Assembly (NCBI GenBank): GCA_003170375.1
Contig: PMZN01000098.1
Span: 11,709 to 25,755 of the forward strand
Direction: 5' to 3'
Origin: Acidimicrobiaceae bacterium
GTDB taxonomy: Bacteria > Actinomycetota > Acidimicrobiia > Acidimicrobiales > Bog-793
Length of the DNA: 14,047 bases
Under the pieces are notes generated by a model, which was given only the letters and a program-made list of their open reading frames with translations, had not been told where the DNA came from and did no database searches. A program made the translations under genes and the position numbers. This document shows, piece after piece, positions 1-7,305 of the stretch; the stretch's first letter is position 1, and each line of letters begins with the position of its first letter.

Positions 1-560
1 GCGAGCCACTGATTGTTGAAGGCCGTGTTGGGATAGCTCTTGGTCCCGAAGCTGTGTCCCATGGCGTTGATCGCGGCATTGAGAGCGAGGTAGCTCACCG
101 CGTGAACCGCGGCAGCGACCAGACCCATGCGCCATCCGAGGACGAGACAGAGCATGGCGATGCCGATGCCGAGCCCCGCGAAGGCGTGGTCGAACAGGAG
201 CTTGTCCCAGCGGTCCGGCGGCAGGTCCTTCGCATACCGCTGAGTCGTTTGCCCGTCACGGGCCACCTTGCGGTAAAGGGCGGCGTTGGTCAACTGCACC
301 CGCCAGAACCCCAGCAGCACCGGTGAATGCGGGTCGCCCTCGACGTCGGTGAACGCGTGGTGCTTGCGATGGACGGCTACCCATTCGCGTGGCCGGATGC
401 CTGTCATCAGCCAGATCAGCACCCTGAAGACCGCTCGGACCCAGGGCCGGAGTGTGATCGCCCGGTGCGATAGCGCCCGGTGCAGGTAAATCGTCGTGCA
501 GAAGAGCGCTACCTCGCTGAGCGCCAATCCCACGAGCACCGCTAGGAGTGGTCCCGCCAC
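1..560 (-). CDS. Fatty acid (acyl-CoA/acyl-lipid) desaturase, N-terminal part, cut by window edge
   Basis: Membrane di-iron desaturase that would introduce a double bond into a fatty acyl chain. 186 full codons are visible. The first histidine box is HRALSH (residues 27-32), the second is HRKHH (64-68) followed by AFTDVEGDPHSP, and the stretch NTAFNNQWL near the cut edge is the usual lead-in to the third box, which lies outside the window. Hydrophobic segments lie at about 4-25, 43-53 and 125-165. I chose the GTG at 560 because TGA and TAG stops sit in frame just upstream (codons at 575-570) and a TAGCCT hexamer lies 6 nt before it; there is no Shine-Dalgarno, so the mRNA may be leaderless. 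It is divergent from a TetR-family gene and shares its palindromic operator, suggesting regulation in response to lipid or acyl-CoA state (inference). Regiospecificity cannot be told from sequence. Confidence 0.9.
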   Translation of the reverse strand, partial: MAGPLLAVLVGLALSEVALFCTTIYLHRALSHRAITLRPWVRAVFRVLIWLMTGIRPREWVAVHRKHHAFTDVEGDPHSPVLLGFWRVQLTNAALYRKVARDGQTTQRYAKDLPPDRWDKLLFDHAFAGLGIGIAMLCLVLGWRMGLVAAAVHAVSYLALNAAINAMGHSFGTKSYPNTAFNNQWL

Positions 561-566
561 CCGTGC

Positions 567-572
567 AGGCTA
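567..572 (-). promoter_or_regulatory. Candidate -10 hexamer of the desaturase gene
   Basis: TAGCCT on the minus strand, 6 nt before the GTG at 560. This distance would start transcription at or next to the start codon, giving a leaderless mRNA. No convincing -35 was seen. Confidence 0.45.
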
Positions 573-580
573 TCAGTGAG

Positions 581-600
581 TACCTACCGTCTGGTAGGTA
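581..600. promoter_or_regulatory. Palindromic operator, probably for the adjacent TetR regulator
   Basis: Perfect inverted repeat: TACCTACC (581-588), a 4-base spacer, GGTAGGTA (593-600). It sits in the 50-bp gap between the divergent desaturase and tetR genes, between their two candidate -10 hexamers and overlapping the tetR one by two bases. Size, symmetry and position are typical of TetR-family operators, so one bound dimer pair could repress both genes. The assignment to this regulator is inference from position. Confidence 0.75.
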
Positions 601-604
601 GGCT
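599..604 (+). promoter_or_regulatory. Candidate -10 hexamer of the tetR gene
   Basis: TAGGCT, 6 nt before the ATG at 611; its first two bases are the last two of the palindrome. Bound repressor would cover it, which fits autoregulation. Inferred from pattern only. Confidence 0.4.
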
Positions 605-610
605 TGAGAG

Positions 611-1291
611 ATGTCGAGCCCACGCGAGTCGGCCGGGCTCGGGGTGGGCCCGGGGGAGTCACATGCCGTACTCCCCGCGCATCTTGCTCGCCAGCCAGGG
701 GTCCCCACACGCCAGGCGATCCTCGACGCCGCGCTGTGGTGCTTCGCCGAGCACGGGTTCGACGGGACGTCGCTCAATGACATCGCAGAGCTCGTGGGCA
801 TCCGGCGTCCGAGCCTGCTGCATCATTTCCCGTCCAAAGAAGCCCTGTACCGGGAGGTGCTCGAAGCTTCCTTCTCTGACTGGCTGGTGCGGGTAGCCGA
901 GGCAACAGACCGCCCCCGCGACGGTTGGGAACAGGTGGACCGCGTTCTGACGACGGGTTTCCGCTTTTTCGCGGAGAGCCCGGAGTTCGTTCGCCTGGTT
1001 CGTCGCGAAGCGCTCGAAGGCGGCGGCCCGATGGCTGGCGAGCTCGGCGTCACGCTCCGTCCGATGCTCGAGCGAGCGGTCGCTTTCTTCGAGCGTGAGA
1101 TGTCCGCAGGCAGGTTCCGGTCCCACGACGCCCAGCAGCTCGTGCTCACCGGGTACGGGGCGCTGCTGACGTATTTCAGCGACATCCCGTTCCTGGAGGC
1201 GTTGCTCGAGACGGACCCGCTCGGACAAGTTGAGCTTGACCGCCGCCTCGAGCACCTGCGCGAGTTCTTTCGAGCCGCGTTGGAGCCCTGA
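611..1291 (+). CDS. TetR/AcrR-family transcriptional regulator
   Basis: 226-residue ligand-responsive repressor. The N-terminal winged DNA-binding region runs from about residue 33 to 83: [17 protein letters not shown], then the helix-turn-helix around [21 protein letters not shown], then [11 protein letters not shown], the classic TetR_N signature. The rest is helical ligand-binding/dimerisation domain with no motif I can tie to a ligand. The first 32 residues form a low-complexity extension not usual in the family; a later start is possible, but no good ATG or GTG with a ribosome site is evident. The ATG at 611 has only a weak purine run (GAGAG) directly before it and a -10-like hexamer 6 nt upstream, so leaderless translation is plausible. 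It is divergent from the desaturase across a palindromic operator, so it most likely controls that gene and itself. Confidence 0.9.
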   Translation: MSSPRESAGLGVGPGESHAVLPAHLARQPGVPTRQAILDAALWCFAEHGFDGTSLNDIAELVGIRRPSLLHHFPSKEALYREVLEASFSDWLVRVAEATDRPRDGWEQVDRVLTTGFRFFAESPEFVRLVRREALEGGGPMAGELGVTLRPMLERAVAFFEREMSAGRFRSHDAQQLVLTGYGALLTYFSDIPFLEALLETDPLGQVELDRRLEHLREFFRAALEP

Positions 1292-1336
1292 ACAGTCCAG
1301 GGCCGTTCAGGTCGCTCCGAAGCGTGCCCTCAGCCT

Positions 1337-1353
1337 GGTCGGCGAGACCGACC
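1337..1353 (+). terminator. Weak hairpin after the tetR gene
   Basis: GGTCGG, 5-base loop, CCGACC, 46 nt after the tetR stop codon. There is no T-run. It may be a weak terminator; a chance palindrome in GC-rich DNA is equally likely. Confidence 0.25.
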
Positions 1354-1431
1354 GAGGCGATCGCGCCACCGATACTGACAGATGTCGGGGCTGCTTTCGC
1401 GGGTGTGCTAGCGGCCGGTCGGCCGGCCCGA

Positions 1432-1437
1432 TAGCCT
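1432..1437 (+). promoter_or_regulatory. Candidate -10 hexamer of the 1446 gene
   Basis: TAGCCT, 8 nt before the ATG at 1446, with no Shine-Dalgarno between. The words GATAGCCTGC occur in the same relative place before the desaturase start, on the other strand. Confidence 0.4.
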
Positions 1438-1445
1438 GCGGTTTC

Positions 1446-1790
1446 ATGTCGGGAAAAGGTGACGGCAAGCACGCCGATCCGCGCGAGGACGGAGCCGAGC
1501 TGTTCGGCCTCCTCCGTCGATACGTGATCCAGGAGACGGTCACCCCCATCCGGACCATCGGCCGGACATTGCTGTTCGGCTGCGCTGCGGCGACCTTGCT
1601 AGGCATCGGTACCGTCCTGCTGCTGCTCGGGGTTCTTCGCGTGCTGCAGACCGAGACGGGTACGGCCTTCGCGGGGACGTGGTCCTGGGTGCCGTATCCG
1701 ATCACCGCGATCCTCGGCTTGGTCGTTGTGGGTGGCTCTGGGTTCGTGCTCCTGCGCTCTCGCGGCCGGGCCGCGGGGAAGCGAGGGTAG
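1446..1790 (+). CDS. Small two-span membrane protein, function unknown
   Basis: 114 residues. The N-terminus is charged and hydrophilic (1-20), then comes an amphipathic stretch with RRYVIQETVTPIR, a first membrane span at about 41-64, a short outer loop with TGTAFAGTWSWVPY, a second span at about 84-103, and a basic tail RSRGRAAGKRG that should face the cytoplasm. The reading frame is open further upstream to 1230, but that would overlap the tetR gene; the ATG at 1446 gives a sensible protein and has a -10-like hexamer 8 nt before it. The topology recalls small holin-like or phage-holin-superfamily membrane proteins common in Actinobacteria, but I see no diagnostic motif and do not assign a family. 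It appears to head the small cluster that ends in trmI. Confidence 0.7.
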   Translation: MSGKGDGKHADPREDGAELFGLLRRYVIQETVTPIRTIGRTLLFGCAAATLLGIGTVLLLLGVLRVLQTETGTAFAGTWSWVPYPITAILGLVVVGGSGFVLLRSRGRAAGKRG

Positions 1791-1817
1791 GACGATGAAG
1801 CGATCGGAGGCAGGGTG

Positions 1818-2063
1818 ATGAGGATCCGCCTGGTCCGACAGTTGCTGCTGGCGACTGATGACTCGGGACGCGTGTCGCTGTCGGACGTGGAGCACAAACT
1901 GCGCGAGCTCACCAGCAACGCCCAGTCCTTGGCGACCGACGCCGCCCCCCCGGCGATCGGCGCGCTGGTGGCGGCAGGAGTGATCGCGGTGGCGGCCGTC
2001 TACTTGCTGGGACGGCGACGCGGCAGTCGGCGGGCCTCGGTGCTCGAGATCCGTCGCGTCTGA
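1818..2063 (+). CDS. Small single-span membrane protein, function unknown
   Basis: 81 residues, not recognised. The N-terminal half is soluble and charged (about 1-43, with SLSDVEHKLRELTSNAQSL likely helical), followed by one membrane span at about 46-65 and a strongly basic end (GRRRGSRRASVLEIRRV). The ATG at 1818 is preceded by GGAGG (1806-1810) at 7-nt spacing, the best ribosome site in this small cluster; a GTG at 1815 in the same frame is less well spaced. The gene starts 27 nt after the stop of the upstream membrane protein, so the two are probably co-transcribed. The N-terminus is likely outside or the basic tail inside the cell by the positive-inside rule. Confidence 0.65.
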   Translation: MRIRLVRQLLLATDDSGRVSLSDVEHKLRELTSNAQSLATDAAPPAIGALVAAGVIAVAAVYLLGRRRGSRRASVLEIRRV

Positions 2064-2090
2064 CGGTGCTGGGCCGAGGCCGGGGCTGCG

Positions 2091-2552
2091 GTGCGTAGGT
2101 ACCTCGATCGTTGGGCGCGCCAGCTGGTGCGGCGCGGAGTTCGATCGGGTCTCATCGAGGGCAGCAACGTGTGGCTCTCGATCGGTGCGATCGCGTGGCT
2201 CTTCCGTCTCTTGTCCAAGCGGCCATCGCCCCAGGTGAGCGTCGAGCAGCTCAGGCTTGGGGAGTCAGTGATCGTCAGCCATGTTCCGGCTCCTCCCCGC
2301 AGTAGGCGTGCGAAGCGGAAGGCTGCCCGGAAAGCCGCGGAGCTCGCGCAACGCCGGGCGAAACGGCAAGCCAAACGCGAGGCCAGCCGCCGCTATGCCC
2401 GCGCCAGTGCCAAAGCGGCTGAGGCCGGAGCAGCGACAGAGGCCGACAAGGCGCGGAAAGAGGCCCGGTCCCGCAAAGGCCGGCGGCCGCGCCGCGGCGA
2501 CCAGTCAGCCCGGCGCGGTCGCTCGGAAGGGGATGCAGAGGAGCCGACGTGA
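2091..2552 (+). CDS. Membrane-anchored protein with long basic tail, function unknown
   Basis: 153 residues starting with GTG. An N-terminal basic amphipathic part (1-24) is followed by one hydrophobic segment (about 26-41, SNVWLSIGAIAWLFRLL), a short conserved-looking stretch with LRLGESVIVSHVPAPP (55-69), and then some 80 residues of Ala/Arg/Lys/Glu-rich sequence (70-153) that should form a highly charged helix or disordered tail. Such tails often bind nucleic acid or ribosomes, but nothing proves that here. The start has only a weak GGGG purine run 5 nt upstream. Its stop overlaps the trmI start by 4 nt (GTGA), so the two are translationally coupled, which ties it to tRNA modification by position only. 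The low-complexity tail is in frame with good actinobacterial codon bias, which supports a real gene. Confidence 0.65.
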   Translation: MRRYLDRWARQLVRRGVRSGLIEGSNVWLSIGAIAWLFRLLSKRPSPQVSVEQLRLGESVIVSHVPAPPRSRRAKRKAARKAAELAQRRAKRQAKREASRRYARASAKAAEAGAATEADKARKEARSRKGRRPRRGDQSARRGRSEGDAEEPT

Positions 2553-3361
2553 GCCCCGAGGCACCTCCGGCGCGAGGCCGGACACTCGCCGCAGGTGAGC
2601 GCGTCCTCCTTGTCGACCGGAAGGACCGCCGGTATCTCGTCACCCTCCATCCGGGCCGGTCTTTCCAGTCTCACGCAGGTGTGATCGAGCACGACAGTGT
2701 GATCGGCCGGTCTGAGGGCGAGCAGGTCGAGGCGCACCAGCGCGACGGCCGCGTGACGAGCTCCGCGCGGTATCTGGTGCTGCGCCCAACGCTGGCGGAT
2801 GTGGTGGTCGGGATGCCGCGTGGCGCGCAGGTGATCTACCCGAAGGACCTGGGAGCCATCCTGATTGCTGCCGACATATTCCCGGGCGCGCGTGTGCTCG
2901 AGGCCGGTGTCGGGTCAGGCGCGCTCTCTATGGCGATGCTACGCGCTGGCGCGGTGATCACCGGTTACGAGCTCAGAGCCGATTTCGCCGAGCGGGCACG
3001 GGCGAACGTGGAGGCGTTTCTCGGTCCGGACCAGCCCTATTCGGTACTGGAGCGCGACGTGTACCTGGGGATCGACGCCGACGACCTCGATCGCGTCGTG
3101 CTGGACTTGGCCGAGCCGTGGCAAGTTGTGACGCATGCCGAGCGCGCGCTTTCGCCAGGCGGGATCTTCCTGGCCTACCTGCCGACGATCAACCAGACGG
3201 CGGAGCTGCGCGGTGCCCTGGAGCACAGTGGATTCGCCATGGCAGAGACTTTCGAGATCCTGCGGCGCACGTGGCACATCGAAGGGCGGTCGGTCCGGCC
3301 CGACCACCGGATGGTCGCGCACACGGGTTTCATCACCTTCGCACGCCTGTTGGCGGCCTGA
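2549..3361 (+). CDS. trmI: tRNA (adenine(58)-N1)-methyltransferase
   Basis: 270 residues; transfers methyl from S-adenosylmethionine to N1 of A58 in the T-loop of tRNA, working as a homotetramer. The N-terminal part (about 16-75) is the small beta domain. The Rossmann methyltransferase fold follows: YPKDLGAIL (97-105), SAM motif I VLEAGVGSGAL (116-126), acidic ribose-binding E141 in GYELR, and motif IV DLAEPW (186-191), where D186 is the expected catalytic aspartate. RPDHRMVAHTGF near the C-terminus (250-261) is the family's closing signature. The length fits the 280-residue M. tuberculosis homologue Rv2118c, which also lies beside the proteasome locus. GTG start with GAGGAG at 2538-2543; it overlaps the preceding gene by 4 nt. 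Confidence 0.95.
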   Translation: MSPEAPPARGRTLAAGERVLLVDRKDRRYLVTLHPGRSFQSHAGVIEHDSVIGRSEGEQVEAHQRDGRVTSSARYLVLRPTLADVVVGMPRGAQVIYPKDLGAILIAADIFPGARVLEAGVGSGALSMAMLRAGAVITGYELRADFAERARANVEAFLGPDQPYSVLERDVYLGIDADDLDRVVLDLAEPWQVVTHAERALSPGGIFLAYLPTINQTAELRGALEHSGFAMAETFEILRRTWHIEGRSVRPDHRMVAHTGFITFARLLAA

Positions 3362-3404
3362 GCCTCGCGATGGCGCATTGCTCAGGGGCTCACTTGCACC
3401 GAAC

Positions 3405-3418
3405 GGCCCGCTCGGGCC
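3405..3418. terminator. Short hairpin between convergent trmI and ferredoxin genes
   Basis: GGCCC, loop GCTC, GGGCC in the 87-bp convergent gap. No T-run on either strand. Position suggests a bidirectional terminator, but the stem is short. Confidence 0.3.
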
Positions 3419-3448
3419 CCGCAACCGTTTCGCGGCGCCCCCGGCCTG

Positions 3449-3685
3449 TCACTCGCTGACGATGAAGATGCACTCCCCTGGGCACTCCTCCGCGGCTTCT
3501 GTGACGGCGTCCTCGAGCTCAGAGGCGACTGTCACCATTTGAGAAGAGCCGCCGGGCTCGTTGAGGACGGTGTCGCCTTGCTTCACATAGGCCAAACCGT
3601 CGTCGAGAAGAGTGAACACGGCAGGACAGATCTCTTCGCAGAGGCCGTCTCCCGTGCAGAGGTCCTGGTCAATCCACACCTTCAT
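3449..3685 (-). CDS. Single-cluster ferredoxin (3Fe-4S or Asp-ligated 4Fe-4S type)
   Basis: 78-residue soluble electron carrier. The N-terminal pattern is C10-TG-D13-GL-C16-EEI-C20-P and the C-terminal one is C68-PGE-C72. Lined up with the Thermotoga maritima ferredoxin, C10, C16 and C68 are cluster ligands and position 13, usually Cys, is Asp, as in Pyrococcus furiosus ferredoxin, which can hold a 4Fe-4S with Asp as ligand or a 3Fe-4S. C20 takes the place of one of the disulfide cysteines in those proteins; C72 is extra. The ATG at 3685 follows AAGGAG (minus strand) at 11 nt. The gene is convergent to trmI and divergent from mpa, with a 205-bp gap upstream. Its redox partner is unknown: many such ferredoxins feed cytochromes P450, but none is in this window. 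Confidence 0.9.
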   Translation of the reverse strand: MKVWIDQDLCTGDGLCEEICPAVFTLLDDGLAYVKQGDTVLNEPGGSSQMVTVASELEDAVTEAAEECPGECIFIVSE

Positions 3686-3838
3686 CAGCCACTCATCTCC
3701 TTGGAACGCTTGCCGCTTGTTGACCGCAACGGGTCACGACCACTGCCTCGTCTCTTCTGGAGCTTAGGGTGCCCGCCGACTCACGTGGCGCAACGTAACG
3801 AGGTGCCCCTGTGGTGTCAAACGCGCGCGACGCCGGTG

Positions 3839-3844
3839 TAGGGT
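3839..3844 (+). promoter_or_regulatory. Candidate -10 hexamer for mpa
   Basis: TAGGGT in the ferredoxin-mpa gap. It would start transcription near 3851 and give a leader of about 40 nt that contains the ribosome site. A second TAGGGT lies at 3765-3770, so the choice is uncertain. Confidence 0.3.
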
Positions 3845-3872
3845 CCCGACGGGGGCGAAGATCGCGCCGTCT

Positions 3873-3879
3873 GAGGAGG
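3873..3879 (+). promoter_or_regulatory. Ribosome binding site of mpa
   Basis: GAGGAGG, 11 nt before the ATG at 3891. In-frame GTG codons at 3879 and 3882 overlap or nearly touch this site, so they are poor starts and the ATG is preferred. Confidence 0.6.
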
Positions 3880-3890
3880 TGGTGACGCCG

Positions 3891-5651
3891 ATGGAAAGCG
3901 AGGGACACGCCGGGTTCCCAGCAGACGATGAAGAACGAGAGGAACTGCACCGCCGGGCAGAGCAAGCTGAGGACGAGATCACCGAGCTCCGGCGCCGACT
4001 TCAAGAGGCGCCCGGACGCGTGCGCACGCTCGAAGAGAGGTTGCTCGAGACCAAGGGCCAGCTTGCACATGCGGTGTCGCAGAACGAGAAGTTGACCTTC
4101 ACGCTCCAGCAGGCCAAGGAGCACATCGCCGCCTTGCGGGAAGAGGTGGACAAGCTCACCCAGCCGCCTTCCGCGTACGGCACGTACCTGAACGGGAATG
4201 ACGACGGGACCGTCGACGTCTTCTCGAGCGGGCGCAAGATGCGGGTCGCGATTCATCCCGGTCTCGAAGCCGACGAGCTCCGCAAGGGACAAGAGGTCGT
4301 CCTGAACGAGTCGCTGAACGTCGTGCTCGCCCGAGACCCGGAGTTGGGCGGTGAGGTCGTCTCGGTGCTCGAAGTGCTGGAGGACGGCCGCCGGGTGCTG
4401 ATCGTCGGGCGCGCCGACGAAGAGCAGGTGGCCGAGATTTCCGAGTATCTCGCCGGCGTCAAGCTGCGCGCGGGCGACTCGCTGCTGTTGGACCCGCGCA
4501 CGATGCTGCTCTATGAGAAGTTGCCGCGGCCCGAGCTCGAAGAGGTCGTGCTCGAAGAGGTGCCGGACGTCACCTACGCCGACATCGGTGGGCTCGACAG
4601 CCAGATCGAGGCCATCACCGACGCCGTCGAGCTCCCGTACCTGCATCGGGAGCTCTTCGCGGAGTATCGCCTGCAAGCGCCGAAGGGAATCCTTCTTTAC
4701 GGACCGCCAGGCTGCGGGAAGACCCTGATCGCGAAGGCCGTGGCGAACTCGCTTGCCAAGAAGGTCGGCGAGCGGACTGGCAACGCCCGGGTCACGAGTT
4801 ACTTCCTCAACATCAAGGGTCCTGAGCTGTTGAACAAGTACGTGGGGGAGACCGAGCGCCAGATCCGGCTCGTCTTCCAGCGCGCCAGGGAGAAGGCCGA
4901 GGAAGGAGTGCCGGTCATCGTCTTCTTCGACGAGATGGACTCGCTGTTCCGCACACGGGGAAGTGGGATCTCCTCGGACATGGAGTCGACGGTCGTCCCT
5001 CAACTCCTGGCCGAGATCGACGGGGTCGAGGCACTGCGTAACGTCATCGTGATCGGGGCCTCGAACCGTGAGGACCTGATCGATCCGGCGATCCTCCGCC
5101 CTGGGCGCCTAGACGTGAAGATCAAGATCGAGAGGCCCGACGAGAGCGCGGCCCAGCAGGTCTTCGCCCGGTACCTCGTCAATAGCCTGCCGCTCGATGA
5201 CGGCGATGTGAACATCCTCGGTGGTGGCGACCCTGACAAGGCAGTAGCCGTCATGATCGAGCAGACAGTGGCCGAGATGTACCGAGCCGACGACGAGAAC
5301 CGCTTCCTCGAAGTCACCTATCAGAACGGCGACAAAGAGACGCTGTACTTCAAGGACTTCTCGTCCGGGGCGATGATCGAGAACATCGTCAGACGAGCCA
5401 AGAAGCTCGCGATCAAGCGGGAGATCTCCGGGGAAGGCCATGGCATCCGCCTTGCCGACCTGATCGAGTCGATCAGGCAGGAATACAAAGAGAGCGAGGA
5501 CCTGCCGAACACGACGAACCCGGATGACTGGGCGAAGATCTCGGGTAAGAAAGGTGAGCGGATCGTCTACATCCGCACGCTCGTGGGCCAGGGCGGAGAA
5601 GAGCGCGGCGGACGTGCGATCGAGCGGGTCGGGACCGGACAGTACCTCTGA
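3891..5651 (+). CDS. mpa: Proteasome-activating AAA+ ATPase (Mpa/ARC)
   Basis: 586-residue hexameric unfoldase that captures pupylated proteins and threads them into the 20S proteasome. Order of parts: a coiled coil rich in Glu/Arg heptads (about 12-92) that binds Pup; the tandem OB domains (about 96-215); and an AAA+ module with Walker A GPPGCGKT (271-278), pore loop KYVG (316-319), Walker [10 protein letters not shown] (342-350), sensor-1 N392 and arginine-finger region LRPGR (402-406). It ends in GQYL, the actinobacterial C-terminal tail that inserts into the 20S alpha ring and opens the gate. The length is close to M. tuberculosis Mpa (609). It is followed by a strong hairpin and then the dop operon. 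Also called ARC in Rhodococcus and related genera. Confidence 0.98.
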   Translation: MESEGHAGFPADDEEREELHRRAEQAEDEITELRRRLQEAPGRVRTLEERLLETKGQLAHAVSQNEKLTFTLQQAKEHIAALREEVDKLTQPPSAYGTYLNGNDDGTVDVFSSGRKMRVAIHPGLEADELRKGQEVVLNESLNVVLARDPELGGEVVSVLEVLEDGRRVLIVGRADEEQVAEISEYLAGVKLRAGDSLLLDPRTMLLYEKLPRPELEEVVLEEVPDVTYADIGGLDSQIEAITDAVELPYLHRELFAEYRLQAPKGILLYGPPGCGKTLIAKAVANSLAKKVGERTGNARVTSYFLNIKGPELLNKYVGETERQIRLVFQRAREKAEEGVPVIVFFDEMDSLFRTRGSGISSDMESTVVPQLLAEIDGVEALRNVIVIGASNREDLIDPAILRPGRLDVKIKIERPDESAAQQVFARYLVNSLPLDDGDVNILGGGDPDKAVAVMIEQTVAEMYRADDENRFLEVTYQNGDKETLYFKDFSSGAMIENIVRRAKKLAIKREISGEGHGIRLADLIESIRQEYKESEDLPNTTNPDDWAKISGKKGERIVYIRTLVGQGGEERGGRAIERVGTGQYL

Positions 5652-5655
5652 GCCG

Positions 5656-5687
5656 GCCGGCGGGCGCCTTCGTCGGTGCCCGCCGGC
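5656..5687 (+). terminator. Strong GC-rich hairpin between mpa and dop
   Basis: The arms GCCGGCGGGC (5656-5665) and GCCCGCCGGC (5678-5687) pair perfectly; GCC with GGT extends the stem to 13 pairs around the loop TTCGTC. It begins 4 nt after the mpa stop. No T-run follows, as is common for actinobacterial hairpin terminators, so termination, attenuation or protection of the mpa 3' end are all possible. Confidence 0.6.
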
Positions 5688-5793
5688 GCTGCTCATGGGC
5701 CTTGCGCGGCGTGCCCATGGCGACCAAGTGCCGCCTCGACGGGCGGGACCTGCGGGTTGGCGTCGGTGCTGCAGCCGGCGCCAGGCGGTGCGG

Positions 5794-5799
5794 TAGCGT
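5794..5799 (+). promoter_or_regulatory. Candidate -10 hexamer of the dop-pup-prcBA operon
   Basis: TAGCGT, 6 nt before the GTG start of dop, with no Shine-Dalgarno in between. This fits a leaderless operon mRNA. No clear -35. Confidence 0.4.
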
Positions 5800-5805
5800 C
5801 CGAGA

Positions 5806-7296
5806 GTGGCGATAACCAAGGTCTGCGGGATCGAGACCGAGTACGGCGTGCACGTGGACACCGGTGGCGATATGAGCCCGACGACGGCGTCCTCGCTCCT
5901 GATCAACGCGTACGTCGCCCGACTCGACCGCAAGGTCGGGTGGGACTTCGAGGACGAGTCGCCTGGTCGCGATGCTCGCGGTTATGCGCGTGAGGGCTCG
6001 ATGCCACCGGAGATCGAGACGCACCTCGTGAACGCCGTGCTCACCAACGGCGCCCGCTATTACGTCGACCACGCTCATCCGGAGTACTCGACTCCGGAGT
6101 GCTCGAACCCTCTCGAGGCTGTCGTCCACGACCGGGCCGGAGAGCTGGTGCTTACGCGCTCCATGGAAGCCGCGAACCGTCTCCTGCCTCCAGGTGAAGA
6201 GATCGTGATCTACAAGAACAACTCAGACGGCAAGGGCAACTCCTACGGCTGTCACGAGAACTACCTGGTCGACAGGTCCGTCCCGTTTTCGAGGATCGTC
6301 CACGAGCTGACCCCGCACCTCGTGTCCCGTCAGATCTACGCAGGAGCGGGCAAGATCGGCGAGGAGGTCCCCCACGGAGGCGAGGCGCCGCCATTCCAGC
6401 TCAGTCAACGGGCTGACTTCTTCGAGGAGGAGGTCGGTCTCGAGACGACGCTCAAACGACCGATCATCAACACCCGCGACGAGCCACATGCCGACCCGCA
6501 GAAGTACCGGCGGCTGCACGTGATCGTCGGGGACGCCAATCTGGCGGAGATCGCGACCTTCCTCAAGGTGGGAGTCACCGCCCTCGTGCTGGCGATGATC
6601 GAGGACAACTTCCTCGCCGGTCGAGACCTCAGGCTGGCGGCACCCGTAGCGGCTATCCGTTCGGTGTCGCGCGACACGACGATGCGCACGAAGGTGGAGC
6701 TGGCCTCGGGCGACAGACTCACGGCGGTCGAGCTGCAGTGGGAGCTGTACGACCGTGCTCGCAAGTACACCGCCGAACGCGGCGTCGAGGCACTCGGCAA
6801 CGAGGACGTGGCTCGCCGCGTGCTCGATCGCTGGGAAACCGTCCTACAAGGCCTCGAGAACGACCCGCAATCCTTGGCGAACCAGCTCGACTGGGTTGCC
6901 AAGCTCCGGCTGATCGAGGCATATCGTGAGCGTCACGGCCTCGACTGGGACGACTCGAGACTCGCTGCGCTCGACCTCCAGTACCACGACCTGCGTCCTG
7001 AGAAGTCGCTCTTTGGACGGCTGGCGATGCAAAGGCTCACCGACGACGAAGAGGTGGCGCGCGCGACCACGGAGCCACCGGCAACCACGCGGGCGTACTT
7101 CCGCGGCCGCTGCCTGCAGCGCTTCTCGTCGGCGATCGTCGCGGCCAACTGGGACTCGGTCGTGTTCGACATCGGGGAGGACTCACTGCGTCGCGTGCCG
7201 ATGATGGAGCCGCTGAAAGGGACGGCGCGCCATGTCGATACGCTCTTTGAAGGATGTGACACTCCGGCAGAGCTGCTTAGGCGGTTGGGCTCATAA
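5806..7296 (+). CDS. dop: Deamidase/depupylase of Pup (Dop)
   Basis: 496 residues; glutamine-synthetase-like carboxylate-amine fold. In known systems Dop deamidates Pup-GGQ to Pup-GGE and cleaves Pup from substrates. E10 in GIETEYG is the metal-binding residue, and D88 in VDHAHPEYSTPEC matches the active-site aspartate (D95 in M. tuberculosis). The insert at about 40-62 (DRKVGWDFEDESPGRDARGY) is the Dop-loop that separates Dop from PafA. Shared family blocks include [18 protein letters not shown] and [13 protein letters not shown]. Since Pup here ends in Glu, the deamidase step has no substrate in this locus and Dop should act as depupylase. GTG start; the pup ribosome site overlaps its stop codon, so dop and pup are one transcript. 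Confidence 0.96.
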   Translation: MAITKVCGIETEYGVHVDTGGDMSPTTASSLLINAYVARLDRKVGWDFEDESPGRDARGYAREGSMPPEIETHLVNAVLTNGARYYVDHAHPEYSTPECSNPLEAVVHDRAGELVLTRSMEAANRLLPPGEEIVIYKNNSDGKGNSYGCHENYLVDRSVPFSRIVHELTPHLVSRQIYAGAGKIGEEVPHGGEAPPFQLSQRADFFEEEVGLETTLKRPIINTRDEPHADPQKYRRLHVIVGDANLAEIATFLKVGVTALVLAMIEDNFLAGRDLRLAAPVAAIRSVSRDTTMRTKVELASGDRLTAVELQWELYDRARKYTAERGVEALGNEDVARRVLDRWETVLQGLENDPQSLANQLDWVAKLRLIEAYRERHGLDWDDSRLAALDLQYHDLRPEKSLFGRLAMQRLTDDEEVARATTEPPATTRAYFRGRCLQRFSSAIVAANWDSVVFDIGEDSLRRVPMMEPLKGTARHVDTLFEGCDTPAELLRRLGS

Positions 7297-7305
7297 GGAA
7301 CGGTG

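Noticed and set aside
256..801. 181-residue minus-strand frame overlapping the desaturase and tetR
   Set aside because: Wrong frame for the desaturase histidine boxes and it would run through the operator into tetR.
1411..1429. GGCCGG-rich repeat before the 1446 gene
   Set aside because: Short CG-only repeat expected by chance in such GC-rich DNA; no clear stem-loop or operator symmetry.
1795..1818. Seven-codon frame (MKRSEAG) ending in TGATG at the start of the 1818 gene
   Set aside because: It has a possible ribosome site, but at seven codons it cannot be told from chance; no pause or regulatory motif seen.
3693..5003. 436-residue open frame on the minus strand opposite mpa
   Set aside because: It is the antisense shadow of mpa; its translation shows no domain, is rich in His/Arg/Leu typical of shadow frames, and mpa is certain on the plus strand.
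5109..6129. Long minus-strand frames across the mpa-dop junction
   Set aside because: They overlap the mpa C-terminus and dop N-terminus, both firmly identified, and show no family motif.
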